A stretch of DNA of 47,509 nucleotides from an uncultured Pseudomonadota bacterium (lineage in GTDB: Bacteria > Pseudomonadota > Alphaproteobacteria > RF32 > CAG-239). Location: assembly GCA_949295395.1 (NCBI GenBank), contig CASFLB010000001.1:1-47509 (forward strand), given 5' to 3'. Below are positions 25,550-35,006 of this stretch, piece after piece (positions within the stretch are counted from its first letter, which is position 1; every line of letters starts with the position of its first letter). The translations under genes and the position numbers were made by a program. The notes below the pieces were generated by a model. It had not been told where the DNA came from and searched no databases. It saw nothing but the letters and a program-made list of their open reading frames with translations.

Positions 25550-26314
25550 TTAGCAAGCGCCTGAATTCTTGGCAATATTAATAAAATCTTCAACCTTCAG
25601 GCTGGCGCCGCCGATTAAAGCTCCGTCGACATCTTCTAAGCTTAAGAGTTCTTTCGCGTTGTTCGGCTTTACGGATCCGCCGTATAAAATTCTCATACGG
25701 TTTGCATTGCCTTTACCCAATTTTTTAGCCAAAGTTTTACGAATTGCCGCATGAACTTCTTCGACATCCTTTGTGGTTGGAACTTTTCCTGTGCCAATTG
25801 CCCATACCGGTTCATAAGCAATGACGGTGTTTTGCCATGTGGCGCTTTCCGGAACAGAATCGAGAATCTGTTTGGTGCAGACATCAAGTGCCTTGCCTGC
25901 ATCGCGTTCGACTAAGGTTTCACCAACACAGATAACAGCCTTTAACCCTTGTCCGTATGCGGCTTGAGCCTTGGTATTGACCAACTCGTTGCTTTCTCCA
26001 TGATCAGCTCTTCTTTCCGAGTGTCCGAGAATGACATACTGGCATCCGCAATCTTTTAACATTACCGGACTAATATCACCGGTATGAGCGCCCTTCTCTG
26101 CGATGTGACAATCTTGTGCACCAAGAGCAACTTTAGAGCCTCTTAAAGCCTTTTTAACCGTGGTTAACAAAGTAAACGGTGGGCAGACCAAAAATTCGCA
26201 TTGTGGTTTACCCATCTTTTTTACTTCTTCGGCAACACCTTTTGCAAGGGCAGCCCCGTCAGCCAATAAGCCGTTCATTTTCCAATTTCCGGCAATAAGC
26301 ATTTTTCTAGCCAT
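25550..26314 (-). CDS. tpiA: Triosephosphate isomerase
   Basis: A 254-aa TIM barrel interconverting dihydroxyacetone phosphate and glyceraldehyde 3-phosphate in glycolysis/gluconeogenesis. Motifs: AGNWKMNG (catalytic Lys), ILGHSERR (catalytic His), VIAYEPVWAIGTGK (catalytic Glu and flexible loop) and ILYGGSVKPNNA, IGGASL near the end. Length matches the family. It is first in the tpiA-secG operon and divergent from ppiD, the arrangement usual in alphaproteobacteria. The intergenic region includes a small TGTGT/ACACA palindrome at 26345-26358. Confidence 0.97.
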   Translation of the reverse strand: MARKMLIAGNWKMNGLLADGAALAKGVAEEVKKMGKPQCEFLVCPPFTLLTTVKKALRGSKVALGAQDCHIAEKGAHTGDISPVMLKDCGCQYVILGHSERRADHGESNELVNTKAQAAYGQGLKAVICVGETLVERDAGKALDVCTKQILDSVPESATWQNTVIAYEPVWAIGTGKVPTTKDVEEVHAAIRKTLAKKLGKGNANRMRILYGGSVKPNNAKELLSLEDVDGALIGGASLKVEDFINIAKNSGAC

Positions 26315-26425
26315 GTTTTTTTCCTCTTTTTTTATCTATGATTGTGTGTTCTAACACATCTTTTTTTTATTTTCCAGTAAAAAAATCGATTGTTCTACTA
26401 TATTTGTTGTTAACGCTTCTTTAAT

Positions 26426-26454
26426 TTGTGTTGAAGATTGTTACTTTTTATATT
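26426..26454 (+). promoter_or_regulatory. Candidate sigma-70 promoter of ppiD
   Basis: TTGTGT at 26426-26431, 17-bp spacer, TATATT at 26449-26454. This would give a leader of about 35-40 nt before the ppiD start at 26497. Only pattern-based, in AT-rich DNA. Confidence 0.45.
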
Positions 26455-26496
26455 AAAGTCTTTCCAGTTTATTTTATTGAATAGGATTTTTTGGCC

Positions 26497-28362
26497 ATGA
26501 TGAGCAAAATTAGAAAAATGCAGGACAGTTGGGTTGCTAAGAGTATTTTTATCCTTACGGCGCTTAGCTTTATGTCTTTGTTTGGTATTTCGGGATATAT
26601 TTATAGCGCCGGACAGAATCGAACCGTCATTCAAGTTAATGATGTTGAAATCTCTCAAGGCGAAATCTCTTTTATGTATGAAAAAGAGCTTGCCAGTGCC
26701 CGTAAAATGTTTGGTGATAATATTGAAATTAATGATTCAATAAAAAATGCTTTGCTTCTTGGCATCGTTCAGCGAGAAGTTTCAAACGCTATCTTGCAAA
26801 CAACCGCACAGAAAGATGATGTTGTTATTGGAGATGACCTTATTCGTCAAATCATCTATTCCCAAAATGAGTTTATGAACGCTCAAGGCCAATTTGATCG
26901 CAATCGTTTTAATATGATGCTTGCGGCTACCGGTTGGAGTGAACAAGAATATATTCAGGCTTTGCGCTCTGATGTTTTACGCCAGATGTTGGTTCAAAAT
27001 CCGGTCAGAAGAATTAATGTCCCTGACTTTTTGACTGATTGGCTCGGAAAAATCGAAAATCAGAAACGCGTCTTCTCTTATGTAAAAATTGTTCCGCAAA
27101 ATCTTACAATCGGTCGTACCATCTCACAAGACGAGGTTGAACAATATTACAACGATTTTGCTGAGAACTTTATGGCCCCTGAAAGACGTGATGTTTCTTA
27201 TTTTGAACTATCAACAAATGATATTGCCGAAGCTTATACACCTTCTCAAGAGGAAATAAATGCTTATTATCAACAAAATATCACTTTATTCGAAACTCCT
27301 GAAAAACGTGATGTTTTGCAGATGGTTTTTGATTCGGAAGAAACCGCCAAACAAGCCAACAAAGAATTGACATCTGGAGCCGATTTCTTTGCTGTTGCAA
27401 AATCTTTGGCTCAACAAACGTCACAAGATACAAAGCTTGGAGCCATTTCAAAAGATATGCTGCTTGCTGAAGTTGCCGACGATGTCTTCTCTGCACCTCT
27501 CAATACAATAGTTGGACCGATTAAATCTGAATTCGGATGGCATATTTTCAAGGTAACGGCTGTTACGCCTGCCGAAAAGATGAATCGTAAAGAAGCGGAT
27601 AAAAAAGCTGCTGATGCCATTCGTAAAGAAAAGGCCTATGATACAGCTTATGAATTTGCTAATTCCGTTGAAGATAAAATCGGTGCCGGCCAATCTTTTG
27701 AACAAATCGCTAAAGAACTTAATGTCAAAGTTGTTTCGATCAACGGACTTAGTGAAGACGGTGCTTATAAAGGTTCTTCAGCAAAACTTCCTATGGATTT
27801 GGTTGATACCGCTTTTTCTTATAATGTCGGCGAAGTCAGTCAGGTTATTGAAACCGATAGCGGTTATGCTGTTTTGACAGTAAATAACATTGTTGAGGCT
27901 CATCTTTTACCTCTTGACGAAATTCGTCCTCAACTCGTTAAAATTTGGGAAAATAATGAGCGTGACGCTTTGGCTCAAGAAATGGTTAATGATATTACCT
28001 CTAACCTTGAAAATGGCGAAAAATTTTCGGATGTTGCTGCTCGACTTGGCTTGAAACTTCATGTTTCCAAACCAATTAAAAAGTCTGAAAGCTTTGAAAT
28101 GTTACCTTCATCACAAATTGCGGAATTGTTCCAAGATGAAGTTGGCGCCCCTCACCTCTTTGATAACGGTGATGCCAAAATTATTGCCGTTACCTCTGAG
28201 GTTGTTAAAGATACCCATAAGCTTTCTCAACAAGAAAAAGCTGACATCCGCAACAAAGTTCGCAATGAGCTTGTTTCTGAAGCGGCTGAGACCTTAACTC
28301 AGAGTTATGCTCAGGACTATGATGTTCGGGTTAAGTACAAGCTTCTCGGTTTGGCTGACTAA
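26497..28362 (+). CDS. ppiD: PpiD-type periplasmic folding chaperone (SurA_N + parvulin)
   Basis: About 621 aa. One N-terminal transmembrane helix (about residues 15-36) anchors a SurA_N-like chaperone domain (VNDVEISQGEISFMYE through the RQMLVQNPV region), then a parvulin-type PPIase domain (about 265-355; SGADFFAVAKSLAQQ, LGAISKDML, VGPIKSEFGWHIFKV) and a C-terminal region. PpiD sits in the inner membrane near SecYEG and helps newly exported outer membrane proteins to fold. AGGA at 26483-26486 is 10 nt before ATG 26497, which is preferred to the TTG at 26491. Divergent from tpiA; in this class it often precedes trp genes, which are not seen here. Confidence 0.9.
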   Translation: MMSKIRKMQDSWVAKSIFILTALSFMSLFGISGYIYSAGQNRTVIQVNDVEISQGEISFMYEKELASARKMFGDNIEINDSIKNALLLGIVQREVSNAILQTTAQKDDVVIGDDLIRQIIYSQNEFMNAQGQFDRNRFNMMLAATGWSEQEYIQALRSDVLRQMLVQNPVRRINVPDFLTDWLGKIENQKRVFSYVKIVPQNLTIGRTISQDEVEQYYNDFAENFMAPERRDVSYFELSTNDIAEAYTPSQEEINAYYQQNITLFETPEKRDVLQMVFDSEETAKQANKELTSGADFFAVAKSLAQQTSQDTKLGAISKDMLLAEVADDVFSAPLNTIVGPIKSEFGWHIFKVTAVTPAEKMNRKEADKKAADAIRKEKAYDTAYEFANSVEDKIGAGQSFEQIAKELNVKVVSINGLSEDGAYKGSSAKLPMDLVDTAFSYNVGEVSQVIETDSGYAVLTVNNIVEAHLLPLDEIRPQLVKIWENNERDALAQEMVNDITSNLENGEKFSDVAARLGLKLHVSKPIKKSESFEMLPSSQIAELFQDEVGAPHLFDNGDAKIIAVTSEVVKDTHKLSQQEKADIRNKVRNELVSEAAETLTQSYAQDYDVRVKYKLLGLAD

Positions 28363-28383
28363 TCTTTTTAAACTGAGTTTGCT

Positions 28384-28418
28384 CTCCGCTTTTGTCCTTT
28401 CAAAAGCGGAGTTTTTTA
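28384..28418 (+). terminator. Intrinsic terminator of ppiD
   Basis: A perfect 11-bp stem (28384-28394 with 28401-28411; CTCCGC core), 6-nt loop, followed by TTTTTT on the plus strand. Confidence 0.9.
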
Positions 28419-28425
28419 TTATAAT

Positions 28426-28454
28426 AAAACAGCCCGATTTGCTCGGGCTGTTTT
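28426..28454 (-). terminator. Intrinsic terminator of clpX (probably bidirectional)
   Basis: A 12-bp stem (28426-28437 with 28443-28454; CAGCCCGA core) and 5-nt loop, with T-rich sequence on both outer sides. It closes the clpPX transcript on the minus strand and backs up the ppiD terminator. Confidence 0.85.
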
Positions 28455-28472
28455 CGTTTTAGCTTATTGCTT

Positions 28473-29762
28473 TTATGCGCTGCGTTCTTTGGCTGTTTTT
28501 TCTTCCGAATTTTCTTCTCTTTTGCCGCGAACAAGTTTGGGTTCAGCGCCATCATTGATGACTTTCTCATCAACGATAATCTCGACAACATCTTTCATAT
28601 CAGGAATTTCATACATTAATTCCAAGAGATTGTCTTCCATAATGGCTCTCAAGCCACGTGCACCGGTTTTGCGTTCAATCGCTTTTTTAGCTATAGCGGT
28701 CAATGCGTCATCGGTAATGGTCAGCTTGACGTTTTCCATTTCAAACATCGCTTTATACTGCTTAACCAAAGCGTTTTTCGGCTCGGTCAAGACACGGACA
28801 AGAGCTTTTTCATCTAAATCACCCAAAGTTGCAATAATCGGCAGACGTCCGACAAATTCCGGTATCAAACCATATTTGAGCAAATCTTCCGGTTGGACAT
28901 CTTTTAGAATCTCACCAACTCCTCTGTCTTCCGGAGCTTCTACTTTGGCGCCGAATCCGATTGATGTTTCACTTCCGCGATTTGCGACAATCTTTTCCAA
29001 TCCAGCAAAAGCACCGCCACAAATAAACAGGATATTAGTGGTATCAACATGCAAGAATTCTTGCTGAGGGTGTTTTCTTCCTCCTTGGGGCGGAACATTG
29101 GCTACTGTACCTTCAATGATTTTCAGCAAGGCCTGTTGAACCCCCTCTCCTGAAACATCACGTGTAATTGATGGACCATCGGTTTTGCGGGTAATTTTAT
29201 CAATTTCATCAATATAGACGATACCTCTTTGAGCTTTTTCGATATCATAATTAGCGTTTTGAACTAATTTCAAAATGATATTTTCAACATCTTCACCAAC
29301 ATAACCGGCTTCGGTTAATGTTGTGGCATCTGATATTGCGAAAGGAACATCCAAAATTTTAGCCAAGGTCTGTGCTAATAATGTTTTTCCGCTTCCGGTC
29401 GAACCAATCAAAATAACATTTGACTTTTGGATATCGATATCTTTATTGACCTTCTTGCTGTTTAATCTCTTATAGTGGTTATAAACGGCAACAGACAAAA
29501 CCTTCTTGGCATATTCCTGACCAATCACATACTGATCTAAAAACTCTTTAATTTTTGATGGTGTTGGCAACTTATCTAAAGATGTTCCGGTTGCACCATC
29601 TTCCATTTCGTTGAGTTCATCGGCAACAATATTAATGCAAACTTCAATACACTCATCGCAGATATAGACACCGCGGCCGGCAACGAGTTTTTTAACTTCG
29701 TCCTGACTTTTTCCACAGAAAGAACAATGTAGGGTTTCGTTGCTGTCTTTTCTATCGCTCAT
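28473..29762 (-). CDS. clpX: ATP-dependent Clp protease ATP-binding subunit ClpX
   Basis: A 429-aa AAA+ unfoldase. N-terminal zinc-binding domain with CSFCGKS and CDECIEVC; Walker A GSTGSGKT, Walker B IVYIDEIDKI, pore loop GYVGEDVE, sensor-1/RKH region (GGRKHPQQEF) and C-terminal IGF-type loop for ClpP docking (IGFGAKV). It feeds tagged or regulatory proteins into ClpP; in alphaproteobacteria this controls the cell cycle (for example CtrA removal in Caulobacter). clpP lies 10 bp upstream, forming a clpP-clpX operon that ends at a strong hairpin. Confidence 0.98.
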   Translation of the reverse strand: MSDRKDSNETLHCSFCGKSQDEVKKLVAGRGVYICDECIEVCINIVADELNEMEDGATGTSLDKLPTPSKIKEFLDQYVIGQEYAKKVLSVAVYNHYKRLNSKKVNKDIDIQKSNVILIGSTGSGKTLLAQTLAKILDVPFAISDATTLTEAGYVGEDVENIILKLVQNANYDIEKAQRGIVYIDEIDKITRKTDGPSITRDVSGEGVQQALLKIIEGTVANVPPQGGRKHPQQEFLHVDTTNILFICGGAFAGLEKIVANRGSETSIGFGAKVEAPEDRGVGEILKDVQPEDLLKYGLIPEFVGRLPIIATLGDLDEKALVRVLTEPKNALVKQYKAMFEMENVKLTITDDALTAIAKKAIERKTGARGLRAIMEDNLLELMYEIPDMKDVVEIIVDEKVINDGAEPKLVRGKREENSEEKTAKERSA

Positions 29763-29772
29763 TTTTTATTCC

Positions 29773-30405
29773 TTATTTTTGAATGATTTCTTCACGACTA
29801 GTTACAATTTGGTCAATCAGGCCAAACTTCAAGGCCTCTTCCGGCGACATGAAATTATCTCTGTCCATCGCTTTTTCAATAACGCTCAATTTTTGCCCTG
29901 TATGCTTTACATATAGGTTATTTAAGGCTTTTTTCATCTTTAAAATTTCATTTGCTTGAATTTCAATATCTGAGGCCTTGCCCTGAGCGCCACCGCTTGG
30001 CTGATGTATCATAATACGTGAATTCGGTAAAGCGTTACGTTTTCCTTTTTCTCCGGCGGTTAGTAACAATGACCCCATTGAGCAAGCCTGACCAATACAC
30101 AACGTATTTACATCGCAACGGATATACTGCATTGTGTCATACATCGCCAATCCTGCCGTAACTACGCCACCAGGAGAATTGATATACATATAAATATCTT
30201 TCTTCGGATTTTCAGATTCTAAAAACAGAAGTTGGGCGCAGACTAATGATGAAACCTCATCATTAACTTCGCCGGTTAAAAAAATTATTCTTTCTTTTAA
30301 CAGTCTTGAATAGATGTCAAATGAACGTTCCCCTCGGGAGGTTTGCTCAATAACCATCGGCACCAAGGTATTGTCATAGACTTCAAGTGCGCTTCTGTAT
30401 CCCAT
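29773..30405 (-). CDS. clpP: ATP-dependent Clp protease proteolytic subunit ClpP
   Basis: A 210-aa serine protease forming the double-heptamer chamber for ClpX/ClpA. Counting from ATG 30405: Ser109 in GQACSMGS, His134 in MIHQPSGG and Asp183 in DRDNFM form the triad, with exactly the spacing of the E. coli enzyme. The preceding GAGGG sits about 8 nt before this ATG, so it is preferred to the in-frame TTG at 30420. The typical N-terminal propeptide/axial loop (VPMVIEQTSRGERSFDIYSRLL) is present. First gene of the clpPX operon. Confidence 0.97.
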   Translation of the reverse strand: MGYRSALEVYDNTLVPMVIEQTSRGERSFDIYSRLLKERIIFLTGEVNDEVSSLVCAQLLFLESENPKKDIYMYINSPGGVVTAGLAMYDTMQYIRCDVNTLCIGQACSMGSLLLTAGEKGKRNALPNSRIMIHQPSGGAQGKASDIEIQANEILKMKKALNNLYVKHTGQKLSVIEKAMDRDNFMSPEEALKFGLIDQIVTSREEIIQK

Positions 30406-30486
30406 TTTTTTTACCCTCAATAAATTTAAATCTTTTGTTATGTTAGTAAAAGTTCTTCAATAAAGTGTTAACAATTTATCAAATTC

Positions 30487-30957
30487 TTATAAATTTGCAA
30501 GCTTTTGAGCAATTAAATTTAAGGTTTCAGTAACGGGGATTGTAAAATCAAGCTTTATTCCATTGGGCAACAAACAGCTCTCACTTCCGGCATCAAAATG
30601 GCAATATGGCGTTGAGAAGCCTTTTCCATATATTCCGCTGTCATCAATTTGGACATTTATCTTATTGTCTTGACAGTATTTTCCTTTAATAGTATTCCAC
30701 AAATCTTCGTCAACATAAAATCTGTCTTTTTCTTCTTTTACTTTACCTTGTGCCTTATAATAATCATAAATTGCGAAAATCTTGGTATAGTTTATTTGCC
30801 ACTTTTTGAGTTCTGCTCTGACCTTTTCTTCCGGCCCACCGGTGATAATGTATATCTCCCATTCGCGTTCCAAAGCTTTTGAGCAAAATTCCTTAAAGTA
30901 TAAAGGTTTGGCATCAATTACGCCATGAAAATCAAGCCCTATTCTAATTTGTGCCAT
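30487..30957 (-). CDS. HAD-like hydrolase, function unknown
   Basis: A 156-aa cytosolic protein from the ATG at 30957, which overlaps the upstream AsmA-like gene by 14 bp. HAD motif I is IGLDFHGVID (first Asp kept, second position His instead of Asp), motif II is IITGG, and motif IV is QIDDS. The YVDEDLWNTIKGKYC segment and the TPYCHFD near the end match a widespread, uncharacterised family of small HAD-like proteins, in which the His in motif I seems normal. A phosphatase activity is therefore uncertain. It follows the AsmA-like gene on the same mRNA. Confidence 0.72.
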   Translation of the reverse strand: MAQIRIGLDFHGVIDAKPLYFKEFCSKALEREWEIYIITGGPEEKVRAELKKWQINYTKIFAIYDYYKAQGKVKEEKDRFYVDEDLWNTIKGKYCQDNKINVQIDDSGIYGKGFSTPYCHFDAGSESCLLPNGIKLDFTIPVTETLNLIAQKLANL

Positions 30958-33900
30958 CACCGTTGCTTCCAAATAATGATGAAAATAAGTCTTTCAATGA
31001 TCCAGGGCTGAGTGCTGACAAAGGATTGATATTAACTTTAACATCGTTAATTTTGCCTTTTACCGAATAATTTGCAGCAAAAACCGTACCATCTTTTCCG
31101 GCCAAAAGATTGCCTACCAAAGGTATGCGACCTAAAAAGCTGTTAATGCTATAGGCCGGTGCAATAACCCCTTTCCCCTCAACTTCTTCTTTTCCCCAGT
31201 TGTATTGCCCACTCATCGTAATTCCTAAAACATTACCAAATGCACGTCCATCTTTGACACTTAGTATTTTATTTTTATATTCAAACGGGGCATCAAAGTG
31301 CGAAAAAGCTATGCCTTCTCCCGATAACATTCCCACAATTCCTGTTAGCGATGCTACGCTTAAAACTCGGGCTAAAACCGGCGTATTGTGAAGATTGAAA
31401 TCTCTTATTGAGGCGTGACCGATAAACTTTTTATCGGCTCCTCTTTTGGCCTCTATTTTTAAAATTCCGCCGCTGATATCGTCATATATTCTTAAAACCT
31501 TAAAGGTGCTGCCGGCGTTATTGCTGTTAATTGATAAATAATATTCTTTGTTGGGTTTGGGCTCATAATCGGCTTTTAGTTTTACTTCTTTACTGTTTCC
31601 ATAATTCCCTATCATATGGAGTTCATGTAAGCCAATGCCTTTTCTTAATTTTGCGGTGCCGGCAAAGCTGCTTATTGGAATAAATTTGTTTGTCCACAAA
31701 CGATTAACCGCAATATTAATATCGGTGTCGCTGATATTTTCTAGTTCGCTTTGCTCTTGAGCTTCTTGGGCGACTATATCTTGCTCGGCCTTTTTACGAC
31801 TGTCGGCTTCACGGCGCTCAAAGAACTCTGTTAAATCATAACTATTTCCGGAGACGTTGACTTTTATCAGAGGCTTTTTATTTTCCTCCAACCAATCTAT
31901 TTTGGCCCGAGCATTCGTCTTAGGACCCTTTATATTGTTTATATCAATTGTTTTTAGAGCTCCAGTTTTGGTCAATTCTATTTTTCCGCTTAAATTAAAG
32001 TCCGGCTTTGATACTAAAAATGATGGAATGCCGCTTAATTTATTGCCATTTACATCAATTTCGGCTTTGATACTGCCATCTGAACCCGATAACTTCCTAA
32101 AACCTAAGAAAGAATAATCAATAGCGGCGTTTTTGATATCTGCCGTTAAATTAATTTTTGTTTTTTGCTTATCAGACATGGTTATTTGGGCTTTAACGTC
32201 AGCGTAACCATCAATATATGGCGAATTTATGTATTCTATTTTATTTAGTCCGAGTTTTTCTTTTACCTTATCGTCTAATTTGAATGAAATATCATATTTT
32301 GTTTTTTCAGATTTTTGATTAAAGTTTTCATTCCATTCAAAGGTCAGTGGTATTGAATCAATCTCTGCGGCACCGCTTAACATAAGTTCATTATTATTGA
32401 CGCTTAAGCTTAACGCTTGTGATGTTAAATTCTTCCCTTCAATCACATCTTTCATCGTTACATTGGTCAATATTGCTTTAACATCGGCCTTAACTTCATC
32501 TGAGGCTAAATCTTCTTTTAGCTCTAAATCAAGTTTGACGGTGGTTGAGGCTTCCCCACTTAATTTTTCTGCCGGAATTTTCATTTCCTTTACAAAATTT
32601 AGCGGTGGATTGTCTATTAACTTTAAAGCATCTGAAATTGATGATTCTGTTTGTAACTCAATGTCGGCATAGTTATTATATTTATCTAAATCATACAAAC
32701 GGACATATCCACCTGTTAGAATTACGCCGTCTGATTTTCCCTTATCAATATTAACGGTGATACTGCTTGCACCAAACAACGCCTCGCCGTAAACATTGGT
32801 TATAACAGGCATTGTATTGATATATCTTACCGTTAAGTCTTCGGCATAAACTTTTCCTTTTAAGTCTTTGAACACTACTGACTTTTTATTTTTATCATAG
32901 CCAAAATCAAAGCGAAATTCAGCATTTTTGGCCATTCCGACAAACAGACTATCTTCACACCACGCCCAGGCACTTTCTCCGATATATCTTGGCCAATATT
33001 TCGGTAAATCGTCAAATTTAAGGCTGTCAATGTTTGCACTAACGGTTGCTTTGATTTCTTTTAGAGAATCTTCTAAAATATATTTTTTCAATCCGCTGAC
33101 TTCAAAACCAAGCAACATTTTTTGTCCGCCTAAATCAAATTCGGCATCTGAGACTTTTAACTGATTTAATCCTCCTTCAATTGTTCCATCAAGAGAAAAT
33201 GATGAAATATCGTATTTCATGGCTTCATCCGATGTAAACATGATGTTTCCTTGGCCACCCTCAAGCTGTATTTTTATTTTCTTAACCGCGGTGTCTAAAA
33301 CATCTATTATTTTTTTACGCTCATTTATTAACCCTTTTAAGGCTATAGTCGTCTCAAGAGCCCCACTTAATGGCAAATTTATTTGGTAAAGTTCTTTGCG
33401 CTGTTTTTCCTCAAGGAAACTATTAACGATATCGGCGGGCGTTACATCGGAAAAATAACTTTTTAACGCTAAATTTTTCTCTTGTGTATCAAATTGAGCC
33501 TCAATTCCGGCCGAAGAGGTTTTTCCATTTATATTAAATAAAGCGTTTGCTTCCGTTTCAATGCTGTTGTTGCCACGTTCAAAATGATAATTAACATCGT
33601 TGAGTATCCACTTCCGCCCTAAATCAACCTCATGGAACTCAAAAGCCGCATTTTTTATCTCTATTTCGTTTATATAATTTTCAATAAAATATTTGTCTTC
33701 CGAATTATATCTTTCTAGAAAATCTTCCAACATATTAAAATAATATTCTATTTTTTTCTTGTTGGCTTCATTGGTTTTTCCGGCTTCTATTCCATAACTG
33801 GTAAAAGCATAAATGCTTGGGGCTTCAACCTCTATCGCGCTAGGGGCAATAATACCTCGCAATAAAGCTCTTAAACTAAACGAAACCGATGTGCGAGGAG

Positions 33901-34183
33901 CGTTTATAATGAAACTATCATCTGTTTTTTTGTAGACAATGTTGTTGGCAATAATTTTTATCGGCTGAATTGAGCGAACCAATTCGATATTCACCGAATC
34001 GAGCGAAACCTCGTAGTCCTCACTTCCATTTAAAGCTTGTATGATATAAGGTTTTAAAAACGGAACAGCTATCGGCCCTTTGTACAAGTGCCAAACAAAA
34101 AACAAAAATATACTCAGAAAGATAACACCGAAGTAATCTAACAGCTTATATTTTCGATATTTTTTTACTGCCGTTTTTGCCAT
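30944..34183 (-). CDS. AsmA/YhdP-like giant envelope protein
   Basis: A 1,079-aa protein with one N-terminal transmembrane helix (about residues 15-33) and a very long beta-rich periplasmic region of repeated strands, ending in an AsmA-like C-terminal segment (NLHNTPVLARVLSVASLTGIVG ... GVIAPAYSINSFLGRIPLVGNLLAGKDGTVFAANYSVKG in separate blocks). This matches YhdP/DUF3971-type members of the AsmA superfamily, thought to form a bridge for phospholipid transfer between inner and outer membrane. Its role may complement the MlaD and MlaC proteins here. The start is ATG one base from the hydrolase stop upstream, so these genes are co-transcribed. Confidence 0.83.
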   Translation of the reverse strand: MAKTAVKKYRKYKLLDYFGVIFLSIFLFFVWHLYKGPIAVPFLKPYIIQALNGSEDYEVSLDSVNIELVRSIQPIKIIANNIVYKKTDDSFIINAPRTSVSFSLRALLRGIIAPSAIEVEAPSIYAFTSYGIEAGKTNEANKKKIEYYFNMLEDFLERYNSEDKYFIENYINEIEIKNAAFEFHEVDLGRKWILNDVNYHFERGNNSIETEANALFNINGKTSSAGIEAQFDTQEKNLALKSYFSDVTPADIVNSFLEEKQRKELYQINLPLSGALETTIALKGLINERKKIIDVLDTAVKKIKIQLEGGQGNIMFTSDEAMKYDISSFSLDGTIEGGLNQLKVSDAEFDLGGQKMLLGFEVSGLKKYILEDSLKEIKATVSANIDSLKFDDLPKYWPRYIGESAWAWCEDSLFVGMAKNAEFRFDFGYDKNKKSVVFKDLKGKVYAEDLTVRYINTMPVITNVYGEALFGASSITVNIDKGKSDGVILTGGYVRLYDLDKYNNYADIELQTESSISDALKLIDNPPLNFVKEMKIPAEKLSGEASTTVKLDLELKEDLASDEVKADVKAILTNVTMKDVIEGKNLTSQALSLSVNNNELMLSGAAEIDSIPLTFEWNENFNQKSEKTKYDISFKLDDKVKEKLGLNKIEYINSPYIDGYADVKAQITMSDKQKTKINLTADIKNAAIDYSFLGFRKLSGSDGSIKAEIDVNGNKLSGIPSFLVSKPDFNLSGKIELTKTGALKTIDINNIKGPKTNARAKIDWLEENKKPLIKVNVSGNSYDLTEFFERREADSRKKAEQDIVAQEAQEQSELENISDTDINIAVNRLWTNKFIPISSFAGTAKLRKGIGLHELHMIGNYGNSKEVKLKADYEPKPNKEYYLSINSNNAGSTFKVLRIYDDISGGILKIEAKRGADKKFIGHASIRDFNLHNTPVLARVLSVASLTGIVGMLSGEGIAFSHFDAPFEYKNKILSVKDGRAFGNVLGITMSGQYNWGKEEVEGKGVIAPAYSINSFLGRIPLVGNLLAGKDGTVFAANYSVKGKINDVKVNINPLSALSPGSLKDLFSSLFGSNGDGTN

Positions 34184-35005
34184 CTATTTCTTTTTTAACC
34201 ATTTTATCAGTTGCTTATAATTTTGTTTATCATACAAATCATTGTGATCTGCGTCTCCATAGATAAACATATCTTTGGGGTCTGGTGCCTCCTCATACAA
34301 TCTTTGCGCTAATTTTATCGGGACAACTTTATCCTTTTCTCCGCCCATAATTAAAATCGGGCTTTTAATTTCTTTTATTAATGCCACATTATCATACTTG
34401 TCCTTAATAATTAAATCCAAAGGAAGCGGAACCCAAACGACTTCTTTGACAACATTTAACAAACTATCAAATGGAACTTCGAGCACAAGAGCGGCAAACA
34501 CACCTTCTTTTTGAAGTTTTTCGGCGGTGTTGACCGCCATGTGTGAACCAAGTGACATTCCATAAACAATAATTTGCTCATTTTTCCAACCTTGTTGATG
34601 CAGATATTCTACCGCTGCTATGGCATCTTCTTCTAAGCCGGCTTGAGTTATTTCCCCTTTAATGCCGCCAAAGCCTCTATATTCTCCAATAAAAGCACTA
34701 TAACCAGCCGCTAAAAGCGGAACGAGTTTTTTATAAAATTTTTCTATATTATAAGAATTTCCATGCATAAAGACAACAACTTGTTTGCTTCCCTTTTGTG
34801 GTACGTACCAGCCTAACAATTCTGTTCCGTCGGCGGAATTATACTTTACTTCTTTGATATCATAGCCGTATTCTTGTGCTTTTATCTTATTTGAGGCTGT
34901 GTTATCGGGATTATAAAAGAAATATTGCGGTTTATAGTAAACTGTTGCGCAAAAGCAAACATACAAAATTGCTATAATTCCAATAAAAATGAACATTTTC
35001 TTCAT
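34184..35005 (-). CDS. Membrane-anchored alpha/beta hydrolase
   Basis: A 273-aa protein. An N-terminal hydrophobic anchor (about residues 4-23) precedes an alpha/beta hydrolase domain of the ABHD13/BEM46 type: oxyanion segment FMHGNSYN, nucleophile elbow YGMSLGSH (Ser), acidic residue in GGEKDKVVP and His in DADHNDLYD. The order and spacing of Ser, Asp and His are intact, so it should be catalytically active, perhaps as an esterase or lipase facing the periplasm; substrate unknown. The stop is adjacent to the AsmA-like gene and the start is 1 nt from the prfB stop. Confidence 0.85.
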   Translation of the reverse strand: MKKMFIFIGIIAILYVCFCATVYYKPQYFFYNPDNTASNKIKAQEYGYDIKEVKYNSADGTELLGWYVPQKGSKQVVVFMHGNSYNIEKFYKKLVPLLAAGYSAFIGEYRGFGGIKGEITQAGLEEDAIAAVEYLHQQGWKNEQIIVYGMSLGSHMAVNTAEKLQKEGVFAALVLEVPFDSLLNVVKEVVWVPLPLDLIIKDKYDNVALIKEIKSPILIMGGEKDKVVPIKLAQRLYEEAPDPKDMFIYGDADHNDLYDKQNYKQLIKWLKKK

Positions 35006-35006
35006 A

